Of a stretch of 10,683 bases of DNA, positions 1-5,942 are shown one piece after another; positions within the stretch are counted from its first letter, which is position 1; every line of letters starts with the position of its first letter. The translations under genes were made by a program, and so were the position numbers. This DNA is from CAG-533 sp963645165 (GTDB taxonomy: Bacteria; Bacillota_I; Bacilli_A; RF39; UBA660), in contig CAVIQT010000011.1 of the NCBI GenBank assembly GCA_963645165.1, positions 1 through 10,683 of the forward strand, in the 5' to 3' direction. The notes beneath the pieces are model-generated. The model had not been told where the DNA came from, did no database searches, and worked only from the letters and a program-made list of their open reading frames with translations.

Positions 1-1
1 C

Positions 2-667
2 CCTTATAATGGCTTTAAAACAAAGTATAAAAGTATTAATATAAGTAATCTTTCTTATTGTATTAATATTAATAAAGTATTTAATAATTTTAATTTAACT
101 ATTAATCCTAAGGATAAAATATTACTAATTGGTGATAATGGTTCTGGAAAGAGTACTTTATTAAATATTCTATATAAGAATATTGATAATTATGAAGGCA
201 CTATAAAGATAGATAATGTAAATATTAAAGATATTAGTTTAAATAATTTAAAAAATAATATTAGTTATATTAGACAGGATGAAGTATTATTTAATGATAC
301 TATAAAAAATAATATTATATTAGATAATAAGTTTGATGAGTTAAAATTTAATAAAATTGCTGATATGTTAGATTTAAATAAAATAATAAAAAATAAATCT
401 TTAGGGTATAACACTTTAGTAAAAGATAATATAAGTGGAGGAGAAAGGCAAAGAATTATTTTAGCTAGAGGATTATATCGTGATTTTGAAATATTATTTA
501 TTGATGAAGCATTATCTGAAGTTAGTCATTATTTAAGAATGAAGATTATAAATAATATAAATAATTTCTATAAGGAAAAGATTATTATATATGTAAGTCA
601 TATGTATGAAAAGTATCCTTTTAATAAAATTATTAATTTAACTGCTAGAAAGGAAGAAAAATGTTAA
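2..667 (+). CDS. ABC exporter, ATP-binding domain (3' part, truncated by window edge), probable GG-peptide exporter
   Basis: The frame is open from base 2, so the true start lies outside the window and about 221 C-terminal residues are visible. All nucleotide-binding-domain motifs are present in order: Walker A GDNGSGKST (131-157), Q-loop Gln in YIRQDEVLFND (275-277), signature ISGGERQR (431-454), Walker B ILFIDE (Asp-Glu at 503-508) and the H-loop His in VSH (599-601). The Q-loop region followed by DTIKNNI is typical of exporter-type ATPase domains fused to a membrane domain. The D-loop is odd: it reads SEVS, with Ser (524-526) where Asp is usual. The gene ends inside the first of two genes for double-glycine-leader peptides, which suggests that this is their exporter. 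If so, the missing N-terminal part should hold a transmembrane domain and a C39 leader peptidase (inference). The ABC identity is certain; the substrate is inferred from context only. Confidence 0.93.
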   Translation, partial: PYNGFKTKYKSINISNLSYCININKVFNNFNLTINPKDKILLIGDNGSGKSTLLNILYKNIDNYEGTIKIDNVNIKDISLNNLKNNISYIRQDEVLFNDTIKNNIILDNKFDELKFNKIADMLDLNKIIKNKSLGYNTLVKDNISGGERQRIILARGLYRDFEILFIDEALSEVSHYLRMKIINNINNFYKEKIIIYVSHMYEKYPFNKIINLTARKEEKC

Positions 668-795
668 CGAATAAAGAAATGAATTTAGTAACCGGAGGAG
701 CATTTAAATTAACATTTGGAATTGTTCTAGGTTCTATAATAACATTGTTAGTTGGCATTGTTGATGGTTATTTAAGACCTCTAAAGTGTAATTAA
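661..795 (+). CDS. Double-glycine-leader peptide 1, putative class IIb-like bacteriocin precursor
   Basis: This encodes 44 residues. The leader LTNKEMNLVTGG (residues 2-13) fits the double-glycine consensus position by position: Leu -12, Thr -11, Glu -8, Met -7, Val -4, Gly -2, Gly -1. Cleavage after Gly13 would release a 31-residue peptide that is strongly hydrophobic, has a net charge of about +2, and carries two GxxxG motifs (Gly20/Gly24 and Gly32/Gly36). It ends in a polar tail with Arg39, Lys42 and a single Cys43. GxxxG motifs are characteristic of two-peptide bacteriocins, whose partners pack as helices in the target membrane. The Shine-Dalgarno AAGGAAG (650-656) lies 4 bases before the ATG, and the start overlaps the end of the ABC gene by 7 bases. 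A secreted signal peptide is an alternative role. The small size is offset by the leader match, the ribosome site and the context. Confidence 0.85.
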   Translation: MLTNKEMNLVTGGAFKLTFGIVLGSIITLLVGIVDGYLRPLKCN

Positions 796-944
796 TGAGC
801 GATTATGAATTATTAGAAATATCTGGTGGTGGAATATCTGGCTCTGTTTTAAATGCAGTATCTAGATTAATTAATACTTTACTTGAATTAGGTAGAGCGA
901 TTGGTTCATCATTTAGAAGAATTAAAACCAATAATAAATGTTAA
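795..944 (+). CDS. Double-glycine-leader peptide 2, putative class IIb-like bacteriocin precursor
   Basis: This encodes 49 residues. The leader MSDYELLEISGG (1-12) matches the double-glycine consensus: Ser -11, Glu -8, Leu -7, Ile -4, Gly -2, Gly -1. Cleavage after Gly12 gives a 37-residue amphipathic, cationic peptide (about +5) with a GxxxG motif at Gly33/Gly37 (GRAIG), an SxxxA at 17/21, the basic run RRIK (41-44) and a C-terminal Cys49. The start ATG shares one base with the stop of peptide 1 (TAATG) and no clear Shine-Dalgarno site precedes it, so translational coupling to peptide 1 is likely. Together, a hydrophobic and a more cationic peptide made from overlapping genes is the layout expected of a two-peptide bacteriocin. 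No immunity gene follows before cca. Activity, target and any modification cannot be read from the sequence. Confidence 0.85.
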   Translation: MSDYELLEISGGGISGSVLNAVSRLINTLLELGRAIGSSFRRIKTNNKC

Positions 945-969
945 CAAAACATAAATAATTTGATATACT
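941..969 (+). promoter_or_regulatory. Sigma-A-type promoter for the cca-dnaD-nth operon
   Basis: TTAACA (941-946) and TATACT (964-969) are separated by exactly 17 bases, each one mismatch from the TTGACA/TATAAT consensus. The -35 box overlaps the stop codon of peptide 2 (942-944). Transcription would start near 975-977, only about 10 bases before the preferred cca start at 986. I see no terminator between peptide 2 and this promoter, so some read-through from the peptide operon is possible. Confidence 0.7.
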
Positions 970-985
970 TTCTATGGGTGCTGAT

Positions 986-2068
986 ATGAACTTAAAAATA
1001 CAAAAAATATTATCAAAGATAGAAAATAATGGTTTCGAAGCATATATAGTTGGGGGCTTTGTTAGAGACCATTTGCTTGATATTTATACTACTGATGTAG
1101 ATATTTGCACGAATGCATTACCTAAAGATATAATAACTATTTTTGATATTAAAAAAGCCCCAGTTATATATGGCTCTGTTTCTATACCAGATGGGGAATA
1201 TAATTTTGATATTACAACATATCGCACAGAAAGTAATTATGAAAAAAGAAGACCACTTACTATTAATTATACAAGTAATCTTCTTGAAGATATTAAAAGA
1301 AGAGACTTTACAATTAATGCTTTATGTATGAATAAGGATGGTCAAATATTTGATTATTTAAATGGTAAACAAGATATTGCAGATAGAATTATTAGAGTAA
1401 TTGGTAATACAGAGGAAAAATTAAGAGAAGATCCTTTAAGAATATTACGTGCGATTAGATTTGCTACTACATTAAATTTTAAATTGGATGATAAAATTTT
1501 AGAATTTATTAAAAATAATAAGTATTTGATTAAAAGTTTAAGTTATACAAGAAAAAAGGAAGAGTTAGATAAAATTTTTTCTAGTAAAAACGTATCTATC
1601 GGGTTAAAGTTATTAAAAGAATTAAATCTTTTAGATATTTTAGAGATAAATTATGATAATATTATAATTGTTCCTGATTTATTAGGTATATGGTCACAAG
1701 TTGATTTTAGTGATAATTATCCTTTTACTAAGAGTAATTTAAATGTTATTAAAAAGATACGTAATATAGTAAAAAATGGTATTATAACTAATCAGATTTT
1801 GTTTGAAGAAGATTTATATATTATAACTGTTGCTGCTCAAATTTTAGGGATAGATGTTAAAGATATTTCTTTAAAGAAACAAAGTTTACCTATAACTAGT
1901 AGAAAAGAATTAATGGTTAGTTTTAATGATATTGGGAATATATTAAATATTAATAAAGCTGAAACTATAAATGTTATATATAATGATATAATAAATAAAG
2001 TTTTAGATAGTAAAATTAATAATAATGAAGAAGAGTTAAAAGAGTATATTTTAAAAGTTTGGAAGTGA
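986..2068 (+). CDS. cca: CCA tRNA nucleotidyltransferase (class II)
   Basis: The enzyme adds or repairs the 3'-CCA end of tRNAs from CTP and ATP without a nucleic-acid template. The 360-residue protein has the class II nucleotidyltransferase head: VGGFVRD (22-28), the metal-binding carboxylates in TDVDI (Asp37, Asp39), the RRDFTINAL motif (105-113), the EDPLRILRAIRFA segment (148-160) and the RKKEELDKI helix (189-197). The C-terminal body after about residue 205 is less conserved and rather short; the family is often near 400 residues. An in-frame ATG at 974 would add four residues, but it has no ribosome site and lies at or before the predicted transcription start. The ATG at 986 is preceded by GGTGCTGAT, so I chose it. 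It is first in an operon with dnaD and nth. A poly(A) polymerase is the related alternative, but the context of a Gram-positive genome favours Cca. Confidence 0.93.
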   Translation: MNLKIQKILSKIENNGFEAYIVGGFVRDHLLDIYTTDVDICTNALPKDIITIFDIKKAPVIYGSVSIPDGEYNFDITTYRTESNYEKRRPLTINYTSNLLEDIKRRDFTINALCMNKDGQIFDYLNGKQDIADRIIRVIGNTEEKLREDPLRILRAIRFATTLNFKLDDKILEFIKNNKYLIKSLSYTRKKEELDKIFSSKNVSIGLKLLKELNLLDILEINYDNIIIVPDLLGIWSQVDFSDNYPFTKSNLNVIKKIRNIVKNGIITNQILFEEDLYIITVAAQILGIDVKDISLKKQSLPITSRKELMVSFNDIGNILNINKAETINVIYNDIINKVLDSKINNNEEELKEYILKVWK

Positions 2069-2072
2069 TAGA

Positions 2073-2723
2073 ATGAGTAATAATATATTAGAAGGTCTTA
2101 TAAAGGCTAAAGATTATACTTTTAAAAGACAACTATTTAAAATAGTATCTGATTATAATTTAAGTATAAATGAGTTGTTACTACTAATATATTTTATGAA
2201 TTTAGATATTCCAACTTTAAATGTTCCGGAAATAAAGAAGGAAACATTGTTATCTGAAAAAAGTATTTTAGAAAGTTTTTCTTTACTATCATCAAAGGGA
2301 CTTCTTTTAATAAAGATGGAAAAAGGAAAAGATGGTAAGGTTACAGAAACATTAGATTTATCTAATTTATATAAAGCGATGGTAAGTGAAATTAATTCAA
2401 GTATTAAAAAGAAGACTGAAAGTAATATATTTGAATTATTTGAAAAAGAATTTTCTCGTACTTTATCGCCGATGGAATATGAAATGATTAATGCATGGAT
2501 TAATTCTGGCATGGATGAAGAAATGATAATTGGTGCTTTAAAGGAAGCAACATTTAATGGAGTTAGTAATTTAAGATATATTGATCGCATTATTTATGAG
2601 TGGGGCAAAAAAGGATTTAAAAATATGAATGATGTAAAAACTCACATGGAAAATAGAAATAAGAAATCTAAAAAAGATGAACCTATCTTATTTGATTATA
2701 ACTGGCTAGAAGATGAAGAATGA
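2073..2723 (+). CDS. dnaD: DnaD-family replication initiation/restart protein
   Basis: DnaD acts in the primosome of low-GC Gram-positives, helping load the replicative helicase at oriC and at stalled forks. This 216-residue protein has an N-terminal winged-helix-like region (about 15-95, SINELLLLIYF through SEKSILESFSLLSSKGLL). After a linker comes the C-terminal DDBH2-type domain (about 118-183) with FEKEFSRTLSPMEYEMI and the diagnostic YIDRIIYEW (169-177). A charged tail follows and ends DYNWLEDEE. The length is close to that of Bacillus DnaD. It starts 4 bases after the cca stop, and the Shine-Dalgarno GGAAGTGAT (2061-2069) overlaps the end of cca. Its end overlaps nth by 11 bases. The dnaD-nth adjacency is conserved in Bacilli, which supports the symbol. 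Confidence 0.9.
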   Translation: MSNNILEGLIKAKDYTFKRQLFKIVSDYNLSINELLLLIYFMNLDIPTLNVPEIKKETLLSEKSILESFSLLSSKGLLLIKMEKGKDGKVTETLDLSNLYKAMVSEINSSIKKKTESNIFELFEKEFSRTLSPMEYEMINAWINSGMDEEMIIGALKEATFNGVSNLRYIDRIIYEWGKKGFKNMNDVKTHMENRNKKSKKDEPILFDYNWLEDEE

Positions 2724-3324
2724 TTTTTATGAAATATTAGACTATTATATTCCTGATCCTAAATGTGAGCTTGATTATAATAGAGATTATGAATTATTAA
2801 TTGCAACAGTGTTATCAGCACAGTGCACGGATAAAAGAGTTAATATGGTTACTAAAGAATTATTTAGTAGGTATGATATTTTTAGTTTAGCAGATGCTAA
2901 TAAGAGAGAAATTGAAAAGATTATAAGACCATGTGGTTCTTTTGTTAAGAAAAGTGAATATATAATTGAAATTGCTAAATCTTTAATTTTAAATTATCAA
3001 GGAATTGTTCCTAATAATCGTGAATATTTAGAGTCATTAAAAGGAGTAGGGCGTAAGACATGCAATGTTGTCTTAAAAAACATTTATAATGTGCCTGCTA
3101 TAGCTGTTGATACTCATGTAAATAGAGTGGCGGTAAGACTTAATCTAGCAAATGAGGAAGATTCACCAAATGTTGTAGAAGAAAAGTTAGGTAAAATGAT
3201 ACCTAAAGAAAAATGGAATAAAGTAGGAGAGCAAATATTATTATTTGGTCGTTACTTTTGTAAAAGTGTAAACCCTTGCTGTGATGATTGTAAATTTAAA
3301 GATAGATGTAAATTTAAAAAATAG
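2713..3324 (+). CDS. nth: Endonuclease III (DNA glycosylase/AP lyase)
   Basis: This is a base-excision-repair enzyme that removes oxidised pyrimidines and cleaves the abasic site. The protein has 203 residues, the usual length. The helix-hairpin-helix reads LKGVGRKTCNVVL (109-121), with the catalytic Lys at 115. The catalytic Asp is Asp133 in AVDTHVNR. The 4Fe-4S ligands are Cys183, Cys190, Cys193 and Cys199, in the expected C-x6-C-x2-C-x5-C spacing; Cys189 is an extra neighbour. LLIATVLSAQCTDKRVN (28-44) is also typical. The start ATG lies inside the end of dnaD (11-base overlap), indicating coupled translation. It is the last gene of the cca-dnaD-nth operon, and its stop codon lies within the left arm of the terminator hairpin. 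Confidence 0.96.
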   Translation: MKNDFYEILDYYIPDPKCELDYNRDYELLIATVLSAQCTDKRVNMVTKELFSRYDIFSLADANKREIEKIIRPCGSFVKKSEYIIEIAKSLILNYQGIVPNNREYLESLKGVGRKTCNVVLKNIYNVPAIAVDTHVNRVAVRLNLANEEDSPNVVEEKLGKMIPKEKWNKVGEQILLFGRYFCKSVNPCCDDCKFKDRCKFKK

Positions 3325-3345
3325 TCGGATTTTCCGACTATTTTT
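3319..3345. terminator. Bidirectional rho-independent terminator between nth and the CapA/SGNH gene
   Basis: A perfect 11-bp stem, AAATAGTCGGA (3319-3329) pairing with 3333-3343 around a TTT loop. It is followed by a T-rich run on the + strand (3344-3349) and by A/T runs read as T on the - strand (TTTTTT opposite 3316-3321). It serves both converging genes, and the nth stop codon (3322-3324) sits in the stem. Confidence 0.85.
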
Positions 3346-5221
3346 ATTTGCTTGCATTAAGAACTGCTAAACTATATAAGTAAATACCATGTGTTTTATT
3401 AGGGTGAATATAATCTACCATATAATATAGACTAACATTTTGATTAATAGTTTCTTTTATTTCTTCATTTGGATTTATATATAAGTAATTATTTTTATTA
3501 GCAAATTCATTTAAAGCATTACTATATTCATTAAATAGTTTTTCTTTTTCTTCAAGAGTCATTAATGCGTATTTATCATCATCCATTGAATACCATGGAG
3601 CAATTAGAACTATTTTGGCATTGCTTTTTTCATTTTTGATAAGACTTATAATATTTTCAATATTAGTAATATAATCTTCAGTAGTTAAAGCAGAGGTATT
3701 ATCTCGATATCTTATATCATTGGTACCAATTGCGATAATATTTAAATCACTAGCACAAGTTTTAATTTCTTCAGATTTTTTTGAAAGTAATAGTTTAGTG
3801 GTATAAGAGTCGTAAGCAACATTTTTAATTGTTATATCAATATTTGATGTAAGTGGTAGGTACCAGCCATAGCCACCATTTCTAGAGCCAGCGGTAACAC
3901 TGTCGCCAATAAAGCAAACGTCATTACTTTCTTTTAAGTTTTTGTATAATTCTTTTTTTTGGAGTTTTTCATCAATAACTAAGGTATCACTTAAAGTGCT
4001 TTTATATCCATCTTTATATATGTAATATCTTTTTTCTACACTATCTAGGCCAATTTCTTTTCCCAGCATTACTTTGGTAATAAGTGATTGTACTTTTTCT
4101 ATTCTATCTAGCTCAGTAGATGAAAGGTCATTATATATTTCTTTATTAGTCATAATACTATAAATAGGAACTGAGTAGTAAAAGCCATTTTCATCTCCTC
4201 TAGTATACATAGGTATAACATCAGCAGATACTATTTCTTTTGTAGTTTTATCTATTGTTACTTCGGTAATTGCAGTGGCATCACCATCAAATTTATAGTA
4301 TTGATTTGCAAAGTTACCAGGTGAGTTTACAATAAGAGTATCACCTAAATAAGTAACTGGTTGGACGGCATGAGAGTGATCGCCAAAGATAATATCGGCA
4401 CCATTTTCAGCAAATATTTGGTTCCATGTTTTTTGCATACTATCTTCATAGTGAGCAAACTGAGTACCCATATGAGGTAAAACTATTATTAAGTCGACAT
4501 TTTCTTTTTTTAGATTTTCAAAATCGCTTATAACTTTTTCTTTTATTTTATTAAAGTAACTACTATTTTCTTTAACTATTAAATTAGTAACATTTAAGTT
4601 TAGTATTTCACTTGTAGAGTAGTGGTTACTTCCATAAGTGTAGGCAAGAATTCCAACTTTTAGTCCATTAATATCTACTATTTTGTTATTATTTGCATCT
4701 CCTGTATAATCTAAATCAATGCTTTTTAAAGAATCAATCGTTTCATTAACAGCTTCAGCGCCTTTATCTAGAATATGATTATTACTTATGGTAACTAAGT
4801 CTATACCACTATTTTTAATGCTTTTAGCAAACTCTAAGGGGAAGTTTAAAATAAGTCTTTTACCATCGTCAAAGTTTCCACTTGAGTATGTACCACTAGA
4901 AACAGGTCCTTCTAAGACACCAATTGAGTAGTCTGCTTCATCAAAATAACTTTTAGTATATTCAAACATTTTATCAAAGTTATATGTACTTCCATTTAAA
5001 CCAGCTTTAACTTGATTTTCTAAAAGTATTAAATCACCAACAAATGATATTGTTATAGTGTTTTTTTCTTTTTTTATTTCTTCTGCTGGGGTAGTTTCTT
5101 TAGCTACATTATTTTCATTATTATTAGTATCTTTTTTAAAGTCATATTTAATATTTAAAAGAATAATTATAATGATACCAACTATTATAAGTGATAAGAT
5201 TTCTATTTTATTTTTCTTCAT
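3344..5221 (-). CDS. Membrane-anchored CapA-like metallophosphatase domain fused to SGNH/GDSL hydrolase
   Basis: The 625-residue protein has a short basic N-terminus and one membrane segment (about 7-23), so the rest is probably outside the cell. Residues 55-350 match the CapA (PGA_cap) fold of the calcineurin-like phosphoesterase group: SFVGDLIL (59-66), TISNNHILDKG (144-154), LPHMGTQ (249-255), FGDHSHAVQP (279-288) and NSPGNF (299-304). After a linker, residues 434-625 form an SGNH hydrolase: FIGDSVTAGS with nucleophile Ser441, IAIGTND with Asn501, and DYIH with Asp603 and His606. Block II reads NVAYDSYTT, so the usual oxyanion Gly is not obvious. The start at 5221 has GGAGG 6 bases upstream; an upstream in-frame start would add ten residues without a ribosome site. 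It overlaps the acetyltransferase gene by 14 bases. A role in editing a cell-surface polymer, for example esters on a polysaccharide, is inferred. Confidence 0.88.
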   Translation of the reverse strand: MKKNKIEILSLIIVGIIIIILLNIKYDFKKDTNNNENNVAKETTPAEEIKKEKNTITISFVGDLILLENQVKAGLNGSTYNFDKMFEYTKSYFDEADYSIGVLEGPVSSGTYSSGNFDDGKRLILNFPLEFAKSIKNSGIDLVTISNNHILDKGAEAVNETIDSLKSIDLDYTGDANNNKIVDINGLKVGILAYTYGSNHYSTSEILNLNVTNLIVKENSSYFNKIKEKVISDFENLKKENVDLIIVLPHMGTQFAHYEDSMQKTWNQIFAENGADIIFGDHSHAVQPVTYLGDTLIVNSPGNFANQYYKFDGDATAITEVTIDKTTKEIVSADVIPMYTRGDENGFYYSVPIYSIMTNKEIYNDLSSTELDRIEKVQSLITKVMLGKEIGLDSVEKRYYIYKDGYKSTLSDTLVIDEKLQKKELYKNLKESNDVCFIGDSVTAGSRNGGYGWYLPLTSNIDITIKNVAYDSYTTKLLLSKKSEEIKTCASDLNIIAIGTNDIRYRDNTSALTTEDYITNIENIISLIKNEKSNAKIVLIAPWYSMDDDKYALMTLEEKEKLFNEYSNALNEFANKNNYLYINPNEEIKETINQNVSLYYMVDYIHPNKTHGIYLYSLAVLNASK

Positions 5222-5858
5222 TTGTTTCCTCCAATGGGTAATAACTACCATCTTTATAATAATAATTTTTATTTTTTCCTTTAATAATATATCTATTATC
5301 TAAATTGTTTTTTGAAATATATTTAGTAGGGGATGATACGGCGACTGTATTTGGCAGCATGCTTTTAGTTACTACGGCACCAGCACCTATCCGGCAGTTA
5401 TCACCAATAGTTATATTACCAATTATTTTGGCACCAGCACCAATATAGACATTATCACCAATTTTAGGAGAACCGAAATTAATAGAATCTAAAATAGTAT
5501 TTGAGCCAATGGTTACTTGCTGAAAGATTACACAGTTTTTACCAATTACAGATGCATCTGATATAAATAATCCTAGTACACCATGAGGTAAGCAGGGGAT
5601 ATCTTTAATAATAGAATTAACTCCAACATAGGCACCTTTCTTTCTAAAGTATTCTAAGTAGTAACTAAGTAATAATCCTTTATTTTTATTTATTAAATCT
5701 TTTTTTAAATTCCAAATATTATGATATTTAAAAATAAAGTAAAGATATAGAAATGGTCTTAATATAATTTTAATAACGGATTTAATTATATTTTTTAAGA
5801 TAAATAGATTAATATGTTTTCCTTTATAAGTACCATATTCGGTTATTTGATTATTCAT
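5208..5858 (-). CDS. Left-handed beta-helix O-acetyltransferase of the serine acetyltransferase type
   Basis: The protein has 216 residues. The N-terminal about 70 residues are helical and rich in hydrophobic residues (INLFILKNIIKSVIKIILRPFLYLYF), possibly membrane-associating. From about 75 to 182 it has the hexapeptide-repeat beta-helix: VIGKNCVIFQQVTIGS, PKIGDNVYIGAGAKIIGNITIGDNCRIGAGAVV. His92 in CLPHGVLG aligns with the catalytic His of CysE. Such enzymes transfer acetyl from acetyl-CoA to serine or to sugars. With no cysteine-synthesis genes nearby and a coupled extracytoplasmic esterase-like partner, a polysaccharide or glycan acetyltransferase is the better guess. A strong Shine-Dalgarno GGGCGGTGAT (complement of 5863-5872) points to the ATG at 5858; a GTG at 5867 falls within that site. 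A C-terminal basic and Tyr-rich tail follows the helix. Confidence 0.85.
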   Translation of the reverse strand: MNNQITEYGTYKGKHINLFILKNIIKSVIKIILRPFLYLYFIFKYHNIWNLKKDLINKNKGLLLSYYLEYFRKKGAYVGVNSIIKDIPCLPHGVLGLFISDASVIGKNCVIFQQVTIGSNTILDSINFGSPKIGDNVYIGAGAKIIGNITIGDNCRIGAGAVVTKSMLPNTVAVSSPTKYISKNNLDNRYIIKGKNKNYYYKDGSYYPLEETNEEK

Positions 5859-5874
5859 TATTATCACCGCCCTT

Positions 5875-5903
5875 ATTGTAACAAATATATTATAATTTTT
5901 AAA
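5875..5903 (-). promoter_or_regulatory. Possible promoter for the acetyltransferase-CapA/SGNH pair
   Basis: Read on the - strand, TTTAAA (5903-5898) and TACAAT (5880-5875) are 17 bases apart, giving a transcription start near 5868. A perfect TATAAT also lies at 5894-5889 on the same strand with a poor -35 box, and would give a leader of about 24 bases. Either could work. The downstream position after the pbp terminator makes a separate promoter plausible. Confidence 0.4.
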
Positions 5904-5910
5904 TAACTAA

Positions 5911-5942
5911 ATAAAAAAAGTAAGCATGTAATTTGCTTACTT
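5911..5942 (-). terminator. Rho-independent terminator of the recU-pbp operon
   Basis: The arms AAGTAAGCA (5918-5926) and 5934-5942 form a 9-bp stem around a 7-base loop. On the - strand the stem is followed by a run of seven T (complement of 5913-5919) and then ATTT. The first two bases of the stem belong to the pbp stop codon (5941-5943), so termination follows directly on translation. Confidence 0.8.

Noticed and set aside
974..985. Upstream ATG for cca at 974
   Set aside because: No Shine-Dalgarno site; it sits at or before the predicted transcription start. The ATG at 986 has GGTGCTGAT in front.
1143..1331. 62-codon open frame on the + strand inside cca
   Set aside because: It lies wholly within the clearly conserved cca reading frame, has no ribosome site, and its product shows only shifted-frame composition.
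2153..2590. 145-codon open frame on the - strand opposite dnaD
   Set aside because: Antisense shadow of a conserved gene; the Ser/Leu/Ile-rich product reflects the complement of Lys/Glu/Asn-rich coding sequence.
2066..2723. Mycoplasma-type genetic code with TGA as Trp
   Set aside because: cca and dnaD both end at TGA at exactly the expected lengths, all conserved Trp residues use TGG, and no gene has an internal TGA, so code 11 fits.
5222..5251. Upstream start for the CapA/SGNH protein giving ten more residues
   Set aside because: The extension covers the strong GGAGG ribosome site and is not a normal signal-anchor start; ATG 5221 is preferred.
5058..5303. 81-codon open frame on the + strand with a hydrophobic product
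   Set aside because: It is the complement of the Lys-rich N-terminus of the CapA/SGNH protein and the end of the acetyltransferase gene; its Phe/Ile richness is an artefact of that, and no ribosome site was seen.
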